In this document: positions 35,272 through 44,767 of the stretch, in pieces
How positions within the stretch are numbered: the stretch's first letter is position 1
Layout of the letters: each line of letters starts with the position of its first letter
NCBI GenBank assembly: GCA_963773605.1
Contig: CAVZBT010000007.1
Location: 172,655 to 236,654, forward strand
Reading direction: 5' to 3'
Source: CAVZBT01 sp963773605
GTDB taxonomy: Bacteria; Acidobacteriota; UBA6911
Length of the DNA: 64,000 bases
Made by a program: the position numbers and the translations under genes
The notes under the pieces: generated by a model
The model's database searches: none
The model's input: only the letters and a program-made list of their open reading frames with translations
What the model was told of the DNA's origin: nothing

Positions 35272-36681
35272 ATGGCAGGCAAAAGGCTCTGGGGCGGACG
35301 TTTTTTGTCAAAGGAAGACCCGTTTTTCTCGGAATTCAACGACTCGCTGCCGTTTGACCGCGTGCTGCTGGAGGCAGACATCGAGGGAAGCCGCGCCTAC
35401 GCCCGGGCGCTGCGGCGCGCGGGCGTGCTCAGCCACGCCGAACTGCGCCGCATCGACCGTGGCCTCCGGGGGATCCTCGGCGATCACGCGCGGAATCCGC
35501 AGGCACTGGTCCAGAGCCGCGCCGAAGATGTCCACACCTATGTCGAGCAGGAGCTCTCCGAGCGCGTCGGGGATGCGGCACTCAAGCTGCACACGGGAAG
35601 GAGCCGAAACGACCAGGTGGCCACGGATCTGCGCCTGTTTCTGAGGCATCAGAGCTCCGGGCTCGAGTCGGAGTTGACCCGCCTGCTCGAAAACATCGCA
35701 GCCCTGGCCGAAGCCCACATGTCCGTGGTGATGCCCGGATACACCCACCTGCAGAGGGCCCAACCCGTACTGTTCCCGCACTACATGCTCGCCTACGGCG
35801 AGATGTTCCTGCGCGACCGCGAGCGTCTGCGCGAGGGCGCGGCGCGCGCCGGCGTCAGCCCGCTCGGGTCGGGGGCGCTGTCGGGCACGGTCTACAGCAT
35901 CGACCGGGAGGCGCTGGCGCGGGATCTCGGGTTCGGTGCCGTGTCCGAAAACAGCATGGACGCCGTCGCCGACCGCGATTTTGTGCTCGACTTCCTCTAC
36001 GCCGCCTCGGTGCTGATGATGCACCTCAGCCGATTGTCCGAAGACCTTGTCCTTTTCAGTTCGTCGGAATTCGGCTTCGTCGCCTTGCACGACAGCGTGG
36101 CCTCGGGCAGCAGCCTGATGCCCCAGAAGAAGAACCCCGACTCCCTGGAACTCATCCGCGGCAAGACGGGGCGGGTCTACGGACACCTGCTGGCGCTGCT
36201 CACCGTGCTGAAGGGCCTGCCGATGACCTACAACAAGGATTTGCAGGAAGACAAGGAAGGGTTGCTCGACACTATCCGGACGACGGTCAACTGCGTCCGG
36301 ATGATGCAGCGCGTATTGCAGGGGCTCGAAGTCCACCGTGAGACGATGCGCGAGGCCGCGTTGTCGGGTTATCTGAACGCGACCGAGCTGGCCGATTACC
36401 TCGTCGCCCGAGGGATGCCGTTCCGCGAGGCGCACCGGCTGGTGGGCCGGATCGTCGTCCGCGCCTCGGAGCTCACCGTCCCCCTCGAGCAACTGGGGAT
36501 CGAGGACTACCGCGCTTTTTCGCCGCTTTTCTCGGAGGACCTGTTCGGCTGGCTGGCGCTCGAGCGAGGGATCGCCCGCCGGACGGAGAAGGGCGGGACC
36601 TCCCCCGCCGCCGTGCGCCGCGGGCTCGCCCGCTTCCGCCGGCGCCTCGGGCTACGGACGCCCCACCGCGCCCGGCGTTGA
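35272..36681 (+). CDS. argH: Argininosuccinate lyase
   Basis: ArgH cleaves argininosuccinate to arginine and fumarate, the last step of arginine synthesis. The N-terminus is GKRLWGGRFLSKEDPFFSEF; the catalytic signature GSSLMPQKKNPDSLELIRGK is intact, as is the S-R-N-D-Q-V-A-T-D block around residue 110. About 469 residues is normal. ATG 35272 is preceded by GGAG; a GTG two codons earlier is the alternative. No other arg gene adjoins it. It converges with speA, which uses arginine. Confidence 0.96.
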   Translation: MAGKRLWGGRFLSKEDPFFSEFNDSLPFDRVLLEADIEGSRAYARALRRAGVLSHAELRRIDRGLRGILGDHARNPQALVQSRAEDVHTYVEQELSERVGDAALKLHTGRSRNDQVATDLRLFLRHQSSGLESELTRLLENIAALAEAHMSVVMPGYTHLQRAQPVLFPHYMLAYGEMFLRDRERLREGAARAGVSPLGSGALSGTVYSIDREALARDLGFGAVSENSMDAVADRDFVLDFLYAASVLMMHLSRLSEDLVLFSSSEFGFVALHDSVASGSSLMPQKKNPDSLELIRGKTGRVYGHLLALLTVLKGLPMTYNKDLQEDKEGLLDTIRTTVNCVRMMQRVLQGLEVHRETMREAALSGYLNATELADYLVARGMPFREAHRLVGRIVVRASELTVPLEQLGIEDYRAFSPLFSEDLFGWLALERGIARRTEKGGTSPAAVRRGLARFRRRLGLRTPHRARR

Positions 36682-36704
36682 ACCCGACTCCCTGGCTCCC
36701 TTCT

Positions 36705-36770
36705 TCTTTCCGACGCCTGACTTCCGACGCCTGACTTCCGACGCCTGACTTCCGGCTCCTGACTTCCGCG
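36705..36770. repeat. 14-base tandem repeat between argH and speA
   Basis: The unit CTTCCGACGCCTGA repeats about four times with one degenerate copy (CTTCCGGCTCCTGA), filling the gap between two convergent genes. There is no hairpin and no spacer structure, so it is not a CRISPR or terminator. Such short text-like tandem repeats recur in intergenic regions of this contig. Confidence 0.85.
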
Positions 36771-38687
36771 CTAGTCTTCGAGATAGGTGTAGCTGTCGAG
36801 CGTGCTTTGGTAAGAGGCGAGCAGTATCGCGGCCTGCTCGGCCGTGATGCGCGCCTGCGCCTCTGCCGACTGCACCATGGTGCCGAATCCTTCGGCGAGA
36901 GACAGCTCGTCATAGCCCGCCATCTTCAACACCTGCCTCAGGGACTCTCCCCGGATGATCTTATCCAGATGAGGCCTCCCGGCGTCGTCGACCAGAATGT
37001 GTGCTTCATTCGCCGTCCCAAGCAGGTTGTGGTTCATGCCGAGCGATTCCTGGTAGGCCCCGATCAGCGGGATCGCCAGGTAGTAGGGGTCTGAGTTGAC
37101 CCCGTGCAGCTCGAGGGCCTGCTTCACGTCGCGCAGGTCGACGAACTTGTCGATCTGCCCGTCGGAATCGCAGGTGATGTCGCAGAGGGTGGCGCGTTCG
37201 GTCGGCTCCTCGTTGAGGCGCGTTACCGGGAGGATGGGAAAGAGCTGGTCGAGGGCCCAGGTGTCCGGGGCAGCCTGGAACACCGAGAAGTTGCACATGT
37301 ACTTGCTCGCCAGGATGTTTTCAAGGTCCGCAAACTCCTCCGGCCGTTCCTTCATCGACCGGGAGAACTTGATGGCCTTGCGGCAGATCTCCCAGAACAG
37401 CCACTCGCCGTGCGCCCGGTTCTGCAGATTGAGATAGCCGAGGTTGAAGAGCGACTGCAGCTCCTCCCGGTGTTGCAGCGCGTCGTGGTAGTACTCCCGA
37501 AAGTTCTTCGGGTTGATGTCCTTGTGCAGGTCCATCATCTCGCGCACAACCTCCGAGTCCACCTTCGAGGGGCTGATCTCGGGCCCGCCCAGTCCAGGGT
37601 TCAGGGTGCGGATCACGTTCATTACGAACATCGCGTGGTGCGCCGTCACGGCCCGGCCGCTCTCGGTCACAATCGTCGGCGGAGGCACGTTTTCCGACAG
37701 GCAGATTTCGTTGATGGTATAGACGATGTCGTTGGCGTACTCCTGCATCGTGTAGTTGACGCTGAAATCCGAAGCCGTCCGGCTCCCGTCATAGTCGACG
37801 CCAAGCCCGCCCCCCACGTTGAGGTATTCGATCGGGTACCCCATCTTGTGCACCTTGGCGTAGACGCGGGCGGCCTCCTTGATTGCGCTCTTGATCCTGC
37901 GGATGTCGGTAATCTGGGACCCAATGTGGAAATGCAGCAGCCGGATCTGACGCGTGAGTTGGTCGCCCGCGGCCTGGGCGAGACAATCCAGCAGTTGAAT
38001 GGTGTTTATCCCGAACTTGGAGGTCTCGCCGCCCGATTCCTCCCACTTCCCCGCCCCGCGGGAAAAAACGCGGACGCGCACCCCGATGGTCGGTTTGAGA
38101 TCGAGGGCGACCGCGACTTCCTGCAGGCGCTTGAGGTCGCTGACTTCCTCGACGACCACAACCGGGTTTTTGCCGATCTTGGCCGAGTTCATGGCCCATT
38201 CGAGGTAACGCCGGTCCTTGACGCCGTTGCACACCATGAGGGCGTTGGGGTGCATCGAGACGGTCAGGGCGGCGGCGAGTTCCGCCTTCGTGCCCACCTC
38301 CAGGCCGTACTCGTAACGATGCCCGGCCGCCATCAAGCGCTCGACCACGCTGCGCCTCTGGTTGACCTTCATCGGGAAAACTCCCCGGTGCCGCGCGCCG
38401 TAGTTGTACTCGGCGATCGAATTGCGGAAGGCCTCGTGGAACTCCTTGATCTGCGTGTCGAGGATTTGCGGAAACCGGAAGAGGACCGGCGCCGTCACCT
38501 TGCGCTGCAGCAGCGTCTGAATGAGCGAGATCACCTCGACGCCCATCAGCGGATTGCGCGTCGGGTGGACCGTGAGCGCGCCCTGCTCGCTGACCCCGAA
38601 ATATCCGGCGCCCCAGTTGCCGACACCGTAGATGCGGTTGGGGATCTCGCTAGGAGAGAGCCGCAGGGTCTGGGTGAGTTCTTTCAT
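36771..38687 (-). CDS. speA: Biosynthetic arginine decarboxylase SpeA
   Basis: SpeA converts arginine to agmatine (PLP-dependent), the first step of one putrescine route. The 638-residue length matches the large biosynthetic type. Landmarks are the PLP lysine region G-V-F-P-M-K-V-N-Q-R-R, L-H-F-H-I-G-S-Q, the Gly-rich YLNVGGGLGVDYDGSRT, and C-D-I-T-C-D-S-D-G in the C-terminal part. Start 38687 has AGGTGG eight bases upstream; the frame runs open to 38735. It converges on argH. Confidence 0.95.
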   Translation of the reverse strand: MKELTQTLRLSPSEIPNRIYGVGNWGAGYFGVSEQGALTVHPTRNPLMGVEVISLIQTLLQRKVTAPVLFRFPQILDTQIKEFHEAFRNSIAEYNYGARHRGVFPMKVNQRRSVVERLMAAGHRYEYGLEVGTKAELAAALTVSMHPNALMVCNGVKDRRYLEWAMNSAKIGKNPVVVVEEVSDLKRLQEVAVALDLKPTIGVRVRVFSRGAGKWEESGGETSKFGINTIQLLDCLAQAAGDQLTRQIRLLHFHIGSQITDIRRIKSAIKEAARVYAKVHKMGYPIEYLNVGGGLGVDYDGSRTASDFSVNYTMQEYANDIVYTINEICLSENVPPPTIVTESGRAVTAHHAMFVMNVIRTLNPGLGGPEISPSKVDSEVVREMMDLHKDINPKNFREYYHDALQHREELQSLFNLGYLNLQNRAHGEWLFWEICRKAIKFSRSMKERPEEFADLENILASKYMCNFSVFQAAPDTWALDQLFPILPVTRLNEEPTERATLCDITCDSDGQIDKFVDLRDVKQALELHGVNSDPYYLAIPLIGAYQESLGMNHNLLGTANEAHILVDDAGRPHLDKIIRGESLRQVLKMAGYDELSLAEGFGTMVQSAEAQARITAEQAAILLASYQSTLDSYTYLED

Positions 38688-38906
38688 TGGCGGGCCACCT
38701 CTCGTTGGATTGAGCAAAAAAACTAGCAGACACAACGTGGGAAATCAATGACATGTGCGGGGATCGGCAGGACAGACCCGGCACGAGCACGAACTCGGCC
38801 CGGCCAAGGCCGCAACCAAATTGAAGGCAACAGGGTGCCGGCCGTCCCAGCTGTCAACCGTCACCTATCAACCTTCAGCCGCCGCGCTCCTTGTGTCGGG
38901 GGAAGG
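38688..38906. other. Intergenic region between speA and efp
   Basis: This 219-base gap holds the speA upstream region. Near 38848-38880 there is a short text-like repeat (TGTCAACCGTCACC followed by TATCAACC) similar in style to other intergenic repeats here. I see no gene or terminator. Confidence 0.4.
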
Positions 38907-39470
38907 TCAGTTCTTCACGCGTTCCAGGTACTTCCCATCGCTCGTGTCGACGCGGATGAGCTCGCCTTCGTTGACAAACGGCGGCACCTGGATCACCAGT
39001 CCGGTTTCGAGCGTAGCGGGCTTGTTCACGTTGCTCACGGTGGCGCCGCGCAGCGACGGCTCGGTGGAAACGACGCGCATTTCGACGGAGGCCGGCAGAT
39101 CCGCACCGATCGCTTTCCCCTCGTAGAACTCGACCTGCAGCTTGATGTTCGGAATGAGGTAAGGGACGGCGTCCTCCAGCAGGTCGGCCGGGAGGTGGAA
39201 CTGTTCGAAGCTCTCGGTGTTCATGAAGAAGTAGTCGGACCCATCGGAATAGAGGTACTCCATTTCGTGGGTTTCGAGGTAGGCCTGTTCCACGCGGTCC
39301 TCCGAGCGGAACCGGTGCTCGACAATCGAGCCGCTCTTGATCGACTTGAGTTTGGTCTGCACCATCCCGCGCCAGTTGCCCGGCGTGATGTGCTGGAAGG
39401 AAAACACCCGGTAGAGCTCGCCGTTGAGCTTGATTGTCATGCCGCGCTTAATCTGTGTTGCAGCTATCAT
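38907..39470 (-). CDS. efp: Elongation factor P
   Basis: EF-P relieves ribosome stalling at polyproline. The 187 residues are the usual length and start with K-R-G-M-T-I-K-L-N-G-E-L-Y-R-V, a KOW-like domain. The modified-loop region reads HITPGNWRGMVQTKLKSIKS. The tip residue is usually Lys or Arg; here the loop N-W-R-G carries Arg, suggesting the arginine (rhamnosylated, EarP-type) form, though loop alignment by eye is uncertain. The C-terminal OB domain ends in GELIRVDTSDGKYLERV. Confidence 0.93.
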   Translation of the reverse strand: MIAATQIKRGMTIKLNGELYRVFSFQHITPGNWRGMVQTKLKSIKSGSIVEHRFRSEDRVEQAYLETHEMEYLYSDGSDYFFMNTESFEQFHLPADLLEDAVPYLIPNIKLQVEFYEGKAIGADLPASVEMRVVSTEPSLRGATVSNVNKPATLETGLVIQVPPFVNEGELIRVDTSDGKYLERVKN

Positions 39471-39597
39471 TGCGTAGGCCTCGAGTTCATTTCAGACGCG
39501 AAATCTTACTTGACCGTCGCCGACCGATCAAGCGACGGGTGCACATCGGGGCGCCGGCACCGGGGGGGGCGGGCCTCCGAACCCTCGACCCCTTTTG

Positions 39598-40251
39598 CTA
39601 GTGTTCACGCTGAGCCGCGGGTTCCGCACGGGTCTTGCGGCGCGACCGGAGCGCCTCGAAAATGGCGGGCAGGATGGACAGGAATACCACGACGATAATA
39701 ATCAGGTGAATATGCCGGTCCACATCCGGTACCGCGGAGCCCAGCCAATAGCCGATCAGCACCATGCTCCATACCCAGAGCACGCCCCCCACGACGTTGT
39801 AGGAAACGAACCGGCGGTAGTTCATGCTCGCCGCACCCGCGACGGCCGGCGCAAACGTCCGTACGATCGGGATAAACCGCGCCAGCACGATGGTTTTGGC
39901 GCCGTACTTGTCGTAGAACGCGTGCGCGCGCACGAGGTGCTGTTTCCGGAAGAAGAATGAGTCCTCGCGTCTGTACAGCGCCTGGCCGGCCTTCCGCCCG
40001 ATGACGTACCCGACCTGATCGCCCGCTACCGCACAGAGGGCGACGAGGCCGAGCAGCGCGGACAGGCTCAAGTGGCCCGCGGCCGCGAAGATCCCCGCCG
40101 TGACCAGAAGAGAGTCGCCGGGCAGGAAAAAACCGACGAAAAGTCCCGTCTCGGTAAACACGATGACGCAGACCAGTACCGTCCCGCCCCACTGGATCAG
40201 GCCCTGCACGTCGGTCAGATAATGGAACGCCTCTCTCAGAAGTTCGATCAT
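39598..40251 (-). CDS. DedA-family membrane protein
   Basis: DedA-family proteins are inner-membrane proteins, now thought to be undecaprenyl-phosphate or lipid flippases. The 217 residues show the family motif F-L-P-G-D-S-L-L in the first third, the G-x-x-x-G-Y-x-x-G-R stretch (G-D-Q-V-G-Y-V-I-G-R), and FARFIPIVRTFAPAVAG-like sequence (LARFIPIVRTFAPAVAGAAS). Several membrane helices are clear. The C-terminal tail is basic. Its substrate cannot be told. Confidence 0.92.
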   Translation of the reverse strand: MIELLREAFHYLTDVQGLIQWGGTVLVCVIVFTETGLFVGFFLPGDSLLVTAGIFAAAGHLSLSALLGLVALCAVAGDQVGYVIGRKAGQALYRREDSFFFRKQHLVRAHAFYDKYGAKTIVLARFIPIVRTFAPAVAGAASMNYRRFVSYNVVGGVLWVWSMVLIGYWLGSAVPDVDRHIHLIIIVVVFLSILPAIFEALRSRRKTRAEPAAQREH

Positions 40252-40287
40252 TCAGTCACCGCCGATGCGTGCGCCGAGATGCCCGGC

Positions 40288-41514
40288 TCATGCGCCGCCG
40301 ATGGCGGCGAGGATTTCAGACTCCGACAGGATGTGATCCGATGATTTCGCACGCCCGAACACCCGCAGGACGGTTTCCTCGTCGGGCTCGATCCCGTGTT
40401 TCTCGAGCCAGTACTCCACGTTTGAGCGCCCGCTCATCGGCCCGACCTCGATCTGCTGCTCGAGGCCGAACCAGTGGGCCGGCACTCCCGAATACACCAG
40501 GTTGCTGAGCTCGACATCCCCCTTGCGCACGGCCTTGATGACGGCGGCCGCGTGCACCCCGGTGCCGGTACGAAAGGCGTCGGCCCCAAACACCGGATAG
40601 TTGATCGGGATCGGCACGCCGGTCGAGTCCGACACCACCCGGCAATAGTCCCTCAGGGTCGAGAGTGTTCCGCTGAAGTAACCCATCAGGCGCATGTTAA
40701 CGAGCAGGAGGTCCATCGGGACGTTCCCTACCCGCTCGCCGATTCCCAGACCGGTTCCGTGCAACTGATCGGCCCCCGCCTCGTACGCGGCGATCGCGTT
40801 GATGACCCCCAGACCGCGATCGCTGTGGCCGTGCCAATCGATGCGGACCGTTTCCCCGCTCGGGCCCACGACCTGCTCGCGGACGTACCGGACGAGGTTG
40901 CGGGCCCCGTCGGGAGTCGCGTGCCCCACGGTGTCGCACAGGACGATGGCCCGGGCACCCCAGGAAATCGCCTCCGAGTATATCCGCCGTACGACATCGG
41001 GTGGCGTGCGGGTCGTGTCCTCCGTCACGAACATGACCGGCAGGCCTTCCTGAACCGCAAACCGGATGGCTCCTTCGCTGTGCCTCAGGATGACGTCAAG
41101 GCTCCAGTTTTCGACGTACTGCCGCACGGGGCTGGTGCCGATGAAGGTCGCCACCTCGAGGGGGATTCCGACGCGCTGGGATATCTCGACAATCGGCTTT
41201 ATGTCCGCGAAAAAGGTCCGGGCGGCGCAATAGGGCCGCACCCGCATCCTGCACTTGACGATCTCCACCGCGAGCCGCTCCGTTTCGCGGACCACGTGGG
41301 CACCGGCACCTGGCAGCCCGATGTCGGCGGACTGGATTCCCAGGGACTCGATCAGGTGAAGGATGCGCAGCTTTTCTTCAGTACTGGGCGTCCGCACCGA
41401 GGGGGACTGCAGACCGTCGCGCAGCGTTTCGTCCGCGAACAGTGCGGCATGCCGGTCCGGAACGACCGGCCCGGAGTTCCAGTCATAAATGAGGCTTTCC
41501 CCGGATGCAACCAT
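40288..41514 (-). CDS. DRE-TIM metallolyase (isopropylmalate/homocitrate synthase-like)
   Basis: The 408-residue protein is an HMGL-like TIM barrel. The DRE motif is A-D-E-T-L-R-D-G-L-Q-S-P; the metal-binding H-G-H-S-D occurs in RIDWHGHSDRGLGVINAIAA, and GADQLHGTGLGIGERVGNVP is the conserved region near the metal. Family members condense acetyl-CoA with a 2-oxoacid (2-isopropylmalate, homocitrate, citramalate or 2-isopropylmalate-like). No C-terminal regulatory LeuA dimer domain is visible, and no leu or lys gene adjoins, so the substrate stays open. It stands between dedA and frr. Confidence 0.85.
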   Translation of the reverse strand: MVASGESLIYDWNSGPVVPDRHAALFADETLRDGLQSPSVRTPSTEEKLRILHLIESLGIQSADIGLPGAGAHVVRETERLAVEIVKCRMRVRPYCAARTFFADIKPIVEISQRVGIPLEVATFIGTSPVRQYVENWSLDVILRHSEGAIRFAVQEGLPVMFVTEDTTRTPPDVVRRIYSEAISWGARAIVLCDTVGHATPDGARNLVRYVREQVVGPSGETVRIDWHGHSDRGLGVINAIAAYEAGADQLHGTGLGIGERVGNVPMDLLLVNMRLMGYFSGTLSTLRDYCRVVSDSTGVPIPINYPVFGADAFRTGTGVHAAAVIKAVRKGDVELSNLVYSGVPAHWFGLEQQIEVGPMSGRSNVEYWLEKHGIEPDEETVLRVFGRAKSSDHILSESEILAAIGGA

Positions 41515-41598
41515 CGGGACCCACCACCCGGGCAGGGTATTGCCCCGCCAGCCCTTGAATGATACCTGCCGGGCAGCGGCGGATAAACCCCATCCTCC

Positions 41599-42165
41599 CT
41601 ACAGCTCCAGGATTTCGGATTCCTTCTTCTTCAGCAGGGAGTCGACCTTGCCGATGAAATCGTTGGTGAGGTCCTGGATCTTCTTCAGCCCTTCCTTCTC
41701 GTCGTCCTCGGAAATCCGCTTGTCCTTGAGGTACGCCTTGAGCTGGTCATTGGCTTCGTGCCGCACCTGGCGCACCGCGACCTTGTGCTGCTCGGCGATG
41801 TGGGCGACGGACTTGGCCAGCTGCTTGCGCCTCTCCTGAGTCAGGGGCGGGATCGGCAGACGCACGACCTTGCCGTCGGTCGTGGGTGTGAGACCCAGGT
41901 CCGAGGCGAGGATGGCCTTCTCGATATTCGGAATCGTGGAGGGATCCCATGGTTGGATCACGATCATGCTCGGCTCCGGCGTCGAGAGCGTGGCCATCTG
42001 CTGCAATGGCGTCGGGGTGCCGTAATAGTTGGCGTGAATGTGGTCCAGTATGCTGACGGACGCTCGACCGGTCCGGATGCTCGAGAGGTTCTGCTGCATG
42101 TCGGAAATGCACTTTTCCATGCGCTTCTTGGCGCTGTCGAGTGTTTGCCGGATCATAGATTCCAT
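41599..42165 (-). CDS. frr: Ribosome recycling factor
   Basis: RRF, with EF-G, splits the post-termination ribosome. The 188-residue protein has the N-terminal helix (AKKRMEKCISDMQQNLSSIR with T-G-R-A), L-S-T-P-E-P-S-M-I-V-I-Q-P-W-D-P-S, and the two C-terminal helices with QERRKQLAKSVAHIAEQHKV. It follows pyrH by 30 bases, the usual order. Confidence 0.96.
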   Translation of the reverse strand: MESMIRQTLDSAKKRMEKCISDMQQNLSSIRTGRASVSILDHIHANYYGTPTPLQQMATLSTPEPSMIVIQPWDPSTIPNIEKAILASDLGLTPTTDGKVVRLPIPPLTQERRKQLAKSVAHIAEQHKVAVRQVRHEANDQLKAYLKDKRISEDDEKEGLKKIQDLTNDFIGKVDSLLKKKESEILEL

Positions 42166-42195
42166 CTCCTTGGAGCGGTGGCGGGGGTGGAAGGG

Positions 42196-42928
42196 CTACG
42201 CGCGTATGACGGAGCCCATCGTGGAACCCAGGACGACATCCTTGATATTCCCCTGCCGGAGCAGGTTGAAAACGACTATGGGCAGGTTGTTCTCCATGCA
42301 CAGGGTGATAGCCGTCGTGTCCATCACGCGCAGTCCCTTTTCGAGCACCTGCAGATAGGTGAGGTCCTTGAGCAGCTTGGCGGATGGAAACAGGACGGGG
42401 TCGGCGTCGTAAATGCCGTCGACCTTGGTCGCCTTCAGGATGGCCTCGGCGCCGATCTCGATGGCGCGCAGCGCGGCGGCCGTGTCGGTGGAAAAGTACG
42501 GGTTGCCCGTGCCGGCGGCGAAAATGACGACGCGTCCTTTTTCGAGGTGGCGGATGGCCCGGCGGCGGATGAAGGGCTCGGCGACCTCCTTCATCTCGAT
42601 GGCGGACTGGACGCGGGTGAATACGCCCCGCTTTTCCAGGGCATTCTGCAGGGCGAGGGCGTTGATGACGGTGGCGAGCATGCCCATGTAGTCGCCGCTC
42701 ACCCGGTCCATGCCCGCCGCACTCACCGAGATGCCGCGGACGATGTTGCCGCCCCCCACGGTGGCCGCGATCTCGACGCCGATGCCGTGGATTTCCTGTG
42801 ATCTCCTGGGCGATCCGGTCGGCCATGCGCGGGTCGACGCCGAATCCCTGCTGACCCATAAGCGCTTCGCCGCTGAGCTTCAGCAGCACCCGCTTGAAGC
42901 GCGGCGTTACGGTAACCGGCGGCTCCAT
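42196..42928 (-). CDS. pyrH: UMP kinase PyrH (one frameshift)
   Basis: PyrH phosphorylates UMP. The N-terminus is RFKRVLLKLSGEALMGQQGF; after a frame break near 42797 the protein continues with E-I-H-G-I-G-V-E-I-A-A-T-V, GGGNIVRGISVSAAGMDRVS, D-Y-M-G-M-L-A-T-V-I-N and the uridylate region T-G-N-P-Y-F-S-T-D-T-A-A. Restored length about 243 residues. The break is in an essential gene and is most likely a sequencing error. It lies between tsf and frr. Confidence 0.93.
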
Positions 42929-42974
42929 TACCCCTCCTGCAGCAACGAGACCCGGAGTTATGGACCGGGGTGTG

Positions 42975-43566
42975 TTAGTCGCCCAGTTTGTAGCGCGTGA
43001 ACCGGCGCACCTGGATGTTTTCGCCGATCTTCTGCACATGGGCAGCGATGTGGTCCTTGACGCTGACGTTGGGGTCGCGCACGAACGGCTGCTCGAGCAG
43101 GCAGGTCTCGGAATAGAATTTCGACCATCCGCCCTTCGACGATTTTGTCCAGGACGATGTCGGGCTTGCCTGTGGAGCGCGCCTGTTCCTTGTAGATCTC
43201 GCGTTCCTTGGCCAGCACGTCCTCGGTCACATCCTCCTTGCGGATGAAGCGAGGGTCGCTTGCGGCGATGTGCATGGCGATGTCTTTGACCAGGGTCTGG
43301 AAGTCGGTATTGCGCGCCACGAAATCCGACTCGCAGTTGACCTCTACCATGACGCCGATCTTGCCGTTGTGCACGTAGGAGCCGATCAGCCCCTCTTTGG
43401 TCTCGCGCCCCGCCTTCTTCGCGAGAGACGCCAGCCCCTTCTTGCGGAGGATGGTCACGGCGAGCTCGAGGTCCCCTTTCGACTCCTCCAGCGCACCCTT
43501 GCACTCCATGAATCCGACCCCGGTGATCTCCCGAAGCTTCTTTACTTGATCTGCTGGTATGCTCAT
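42975..43566 (-). CDS. tsf: Elongation factor Ts (one frameshift)
   Basis: EF-Ts exchanges nucleotide on EF-Tu. The N-terminal UBA and signature are VKKLREITGVGFMECKGALE; the core has G-V-M-V-E-V-N-C-E-S-D-F-V-A-R-N-T-D-F. The frame breaks near 43125 after E-G-R-M; one base fewer gives KFYSETCLLEQPFVRDPNVS and GENIQVRRFTRYKLGD to the stop at 42975. The total is about 196 residues, the short form with a single core subdomain, as in several phyla. Confidence 0.94.
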
Positions 43567-43711
43567 CTGGCTGAACTCCTGCGGTTGTATCCCGGCTGAC
43601 GGCGCCGGGGACGCACGGCGCCTCAAGGCGTACCGAGGCGACTTCGAGCGGCGGTATCGAGGCCGCGTCAAGACTAGGCAACGGATGTGCGGATGAGAAG
43701 CCGGGCGACGG

Positions 43712-44751
43712 CTAGCGTCCCGGAGTCTCGGATTCCTCGGCCGGTTCCGGCGCGCTTTCCACAACCTCGGCTGCGGGCCCGGGCGATTCCTCTTTCGCCG
43801 GGGCGGCGGCAGGTTCTGCGCCGGCTTCCCCTTCGGACCTGCGCGGCTTGGCCTTCCGCTGCAGCGTTTTGCGGACCGTGGTCCTGGGCCTGGACTCGCC
43901 CTTCGACCGGCGGCGCAGCGGGTTCACCCTCTTTCCCCTCTGCCGCTCGCCGCGCGGCATCGGCGCGCGGCGGCCCTTGCCGCAGCTTCCCGCGCCGCGG
44001 CGGCCTGCTGCGCCTGCAGCTGACGCTGTTTCTCGGCCTGTTCGGCAAGTTCGCTCTGCTGGGCCTCGAAGACCGACCGGCCGTCCAGGTACGCCTGGGA
44101 GATCGTTCCGGTGATCAGGCGGATCGCGCGCAAGGCGTCGTCGTTGCCCGGAATGATGTAGTCGATTTCGTCCGGGTCGCAGTTGGTGTCGGCCACGCCG
44201 ATGATCGGGATACCGAGCTTCCGGGCTTCCTGGATCGCGATCGCCTCTTTCCTGGTGTCGATCACAAACAGGGCGTCGGGCAGGTTGGCCATGTCCTTGA
44301 TGCCCGACAGGTTCTTCTCGAGCTTCTTGCGCTCGCGTTCGTAGCGCGCGACCTCTTTCTTCGAGAAGAGGTCGTACTGGCCGTTGGTCCGCATCGCCTC
44401 CAGCTCGCGGAAACGCTTGAGGCTCTTCTGGATGGTGACGAAATTGGTGAGCAAGCCGCCGAGCCAGCGCTGATTGACGTAGAACATCGCGCAGCGGGCC
44501 GCCTCTTCCTGGATGACGTCCTGCGCCTGCCGCTTCGTGCCCAGGAACAGGAGAGCCTTCCCCTGAGTGCCCAGGTCGTGCACGAACTGGACGGCGTTCT
44601 TGAAAAGCCGCAGGCTCTTCTGAAGATCGATGATATAGATGCCGTTGCGCTCGCCGAAAATGTACTCCTTCATCTTCGGGTTCCAGCGCTTGGTCTGGTG
44701 GCCGAAGTGAACTCCCGCCTCCAGCAACTGCTTCATCGTAATGGAAACCAA
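43712..44751 (-). CDS. rpsB: Ribosomal protein S2 with long acidic/Ala-rich tail (two frameshifts)
   Basis: S2 is intact up to about residue 245 (VSITMKQLLEAGVHFGHQTK, AMFYVNQRWLGGLLTNFVTI, L-P-D-A-L-F-V-I-D). The start is a TTG at 44751 with GGAGG five bases upstream; the ATG five codons later has no ribosome site. After the core comes a low-complexity tail. Frame breaks near 43966 and 43905 hide it; read through, it continues to 43712 with ETLQRKAK-like basic and E/A/P-rich sequence ending in E-E-S-E-T-P-G-R, for a total of about 345 residues. It lies between rpsI and tsf. Confidence 0.92.
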
Positions 44752-44767
44752 ACAGACCTCCCTCAGG

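Noticed and set aside
36705..36770. CRISPR array
   Set aside because: Units are directly adjacent without spacers and only 14 bases long.
37104..38726. Plus-strand open frame of about 540 codons across speA
   Set aside because: Antisense shadow of speA; His/Val/Asp-rich composition typical of such shadows.
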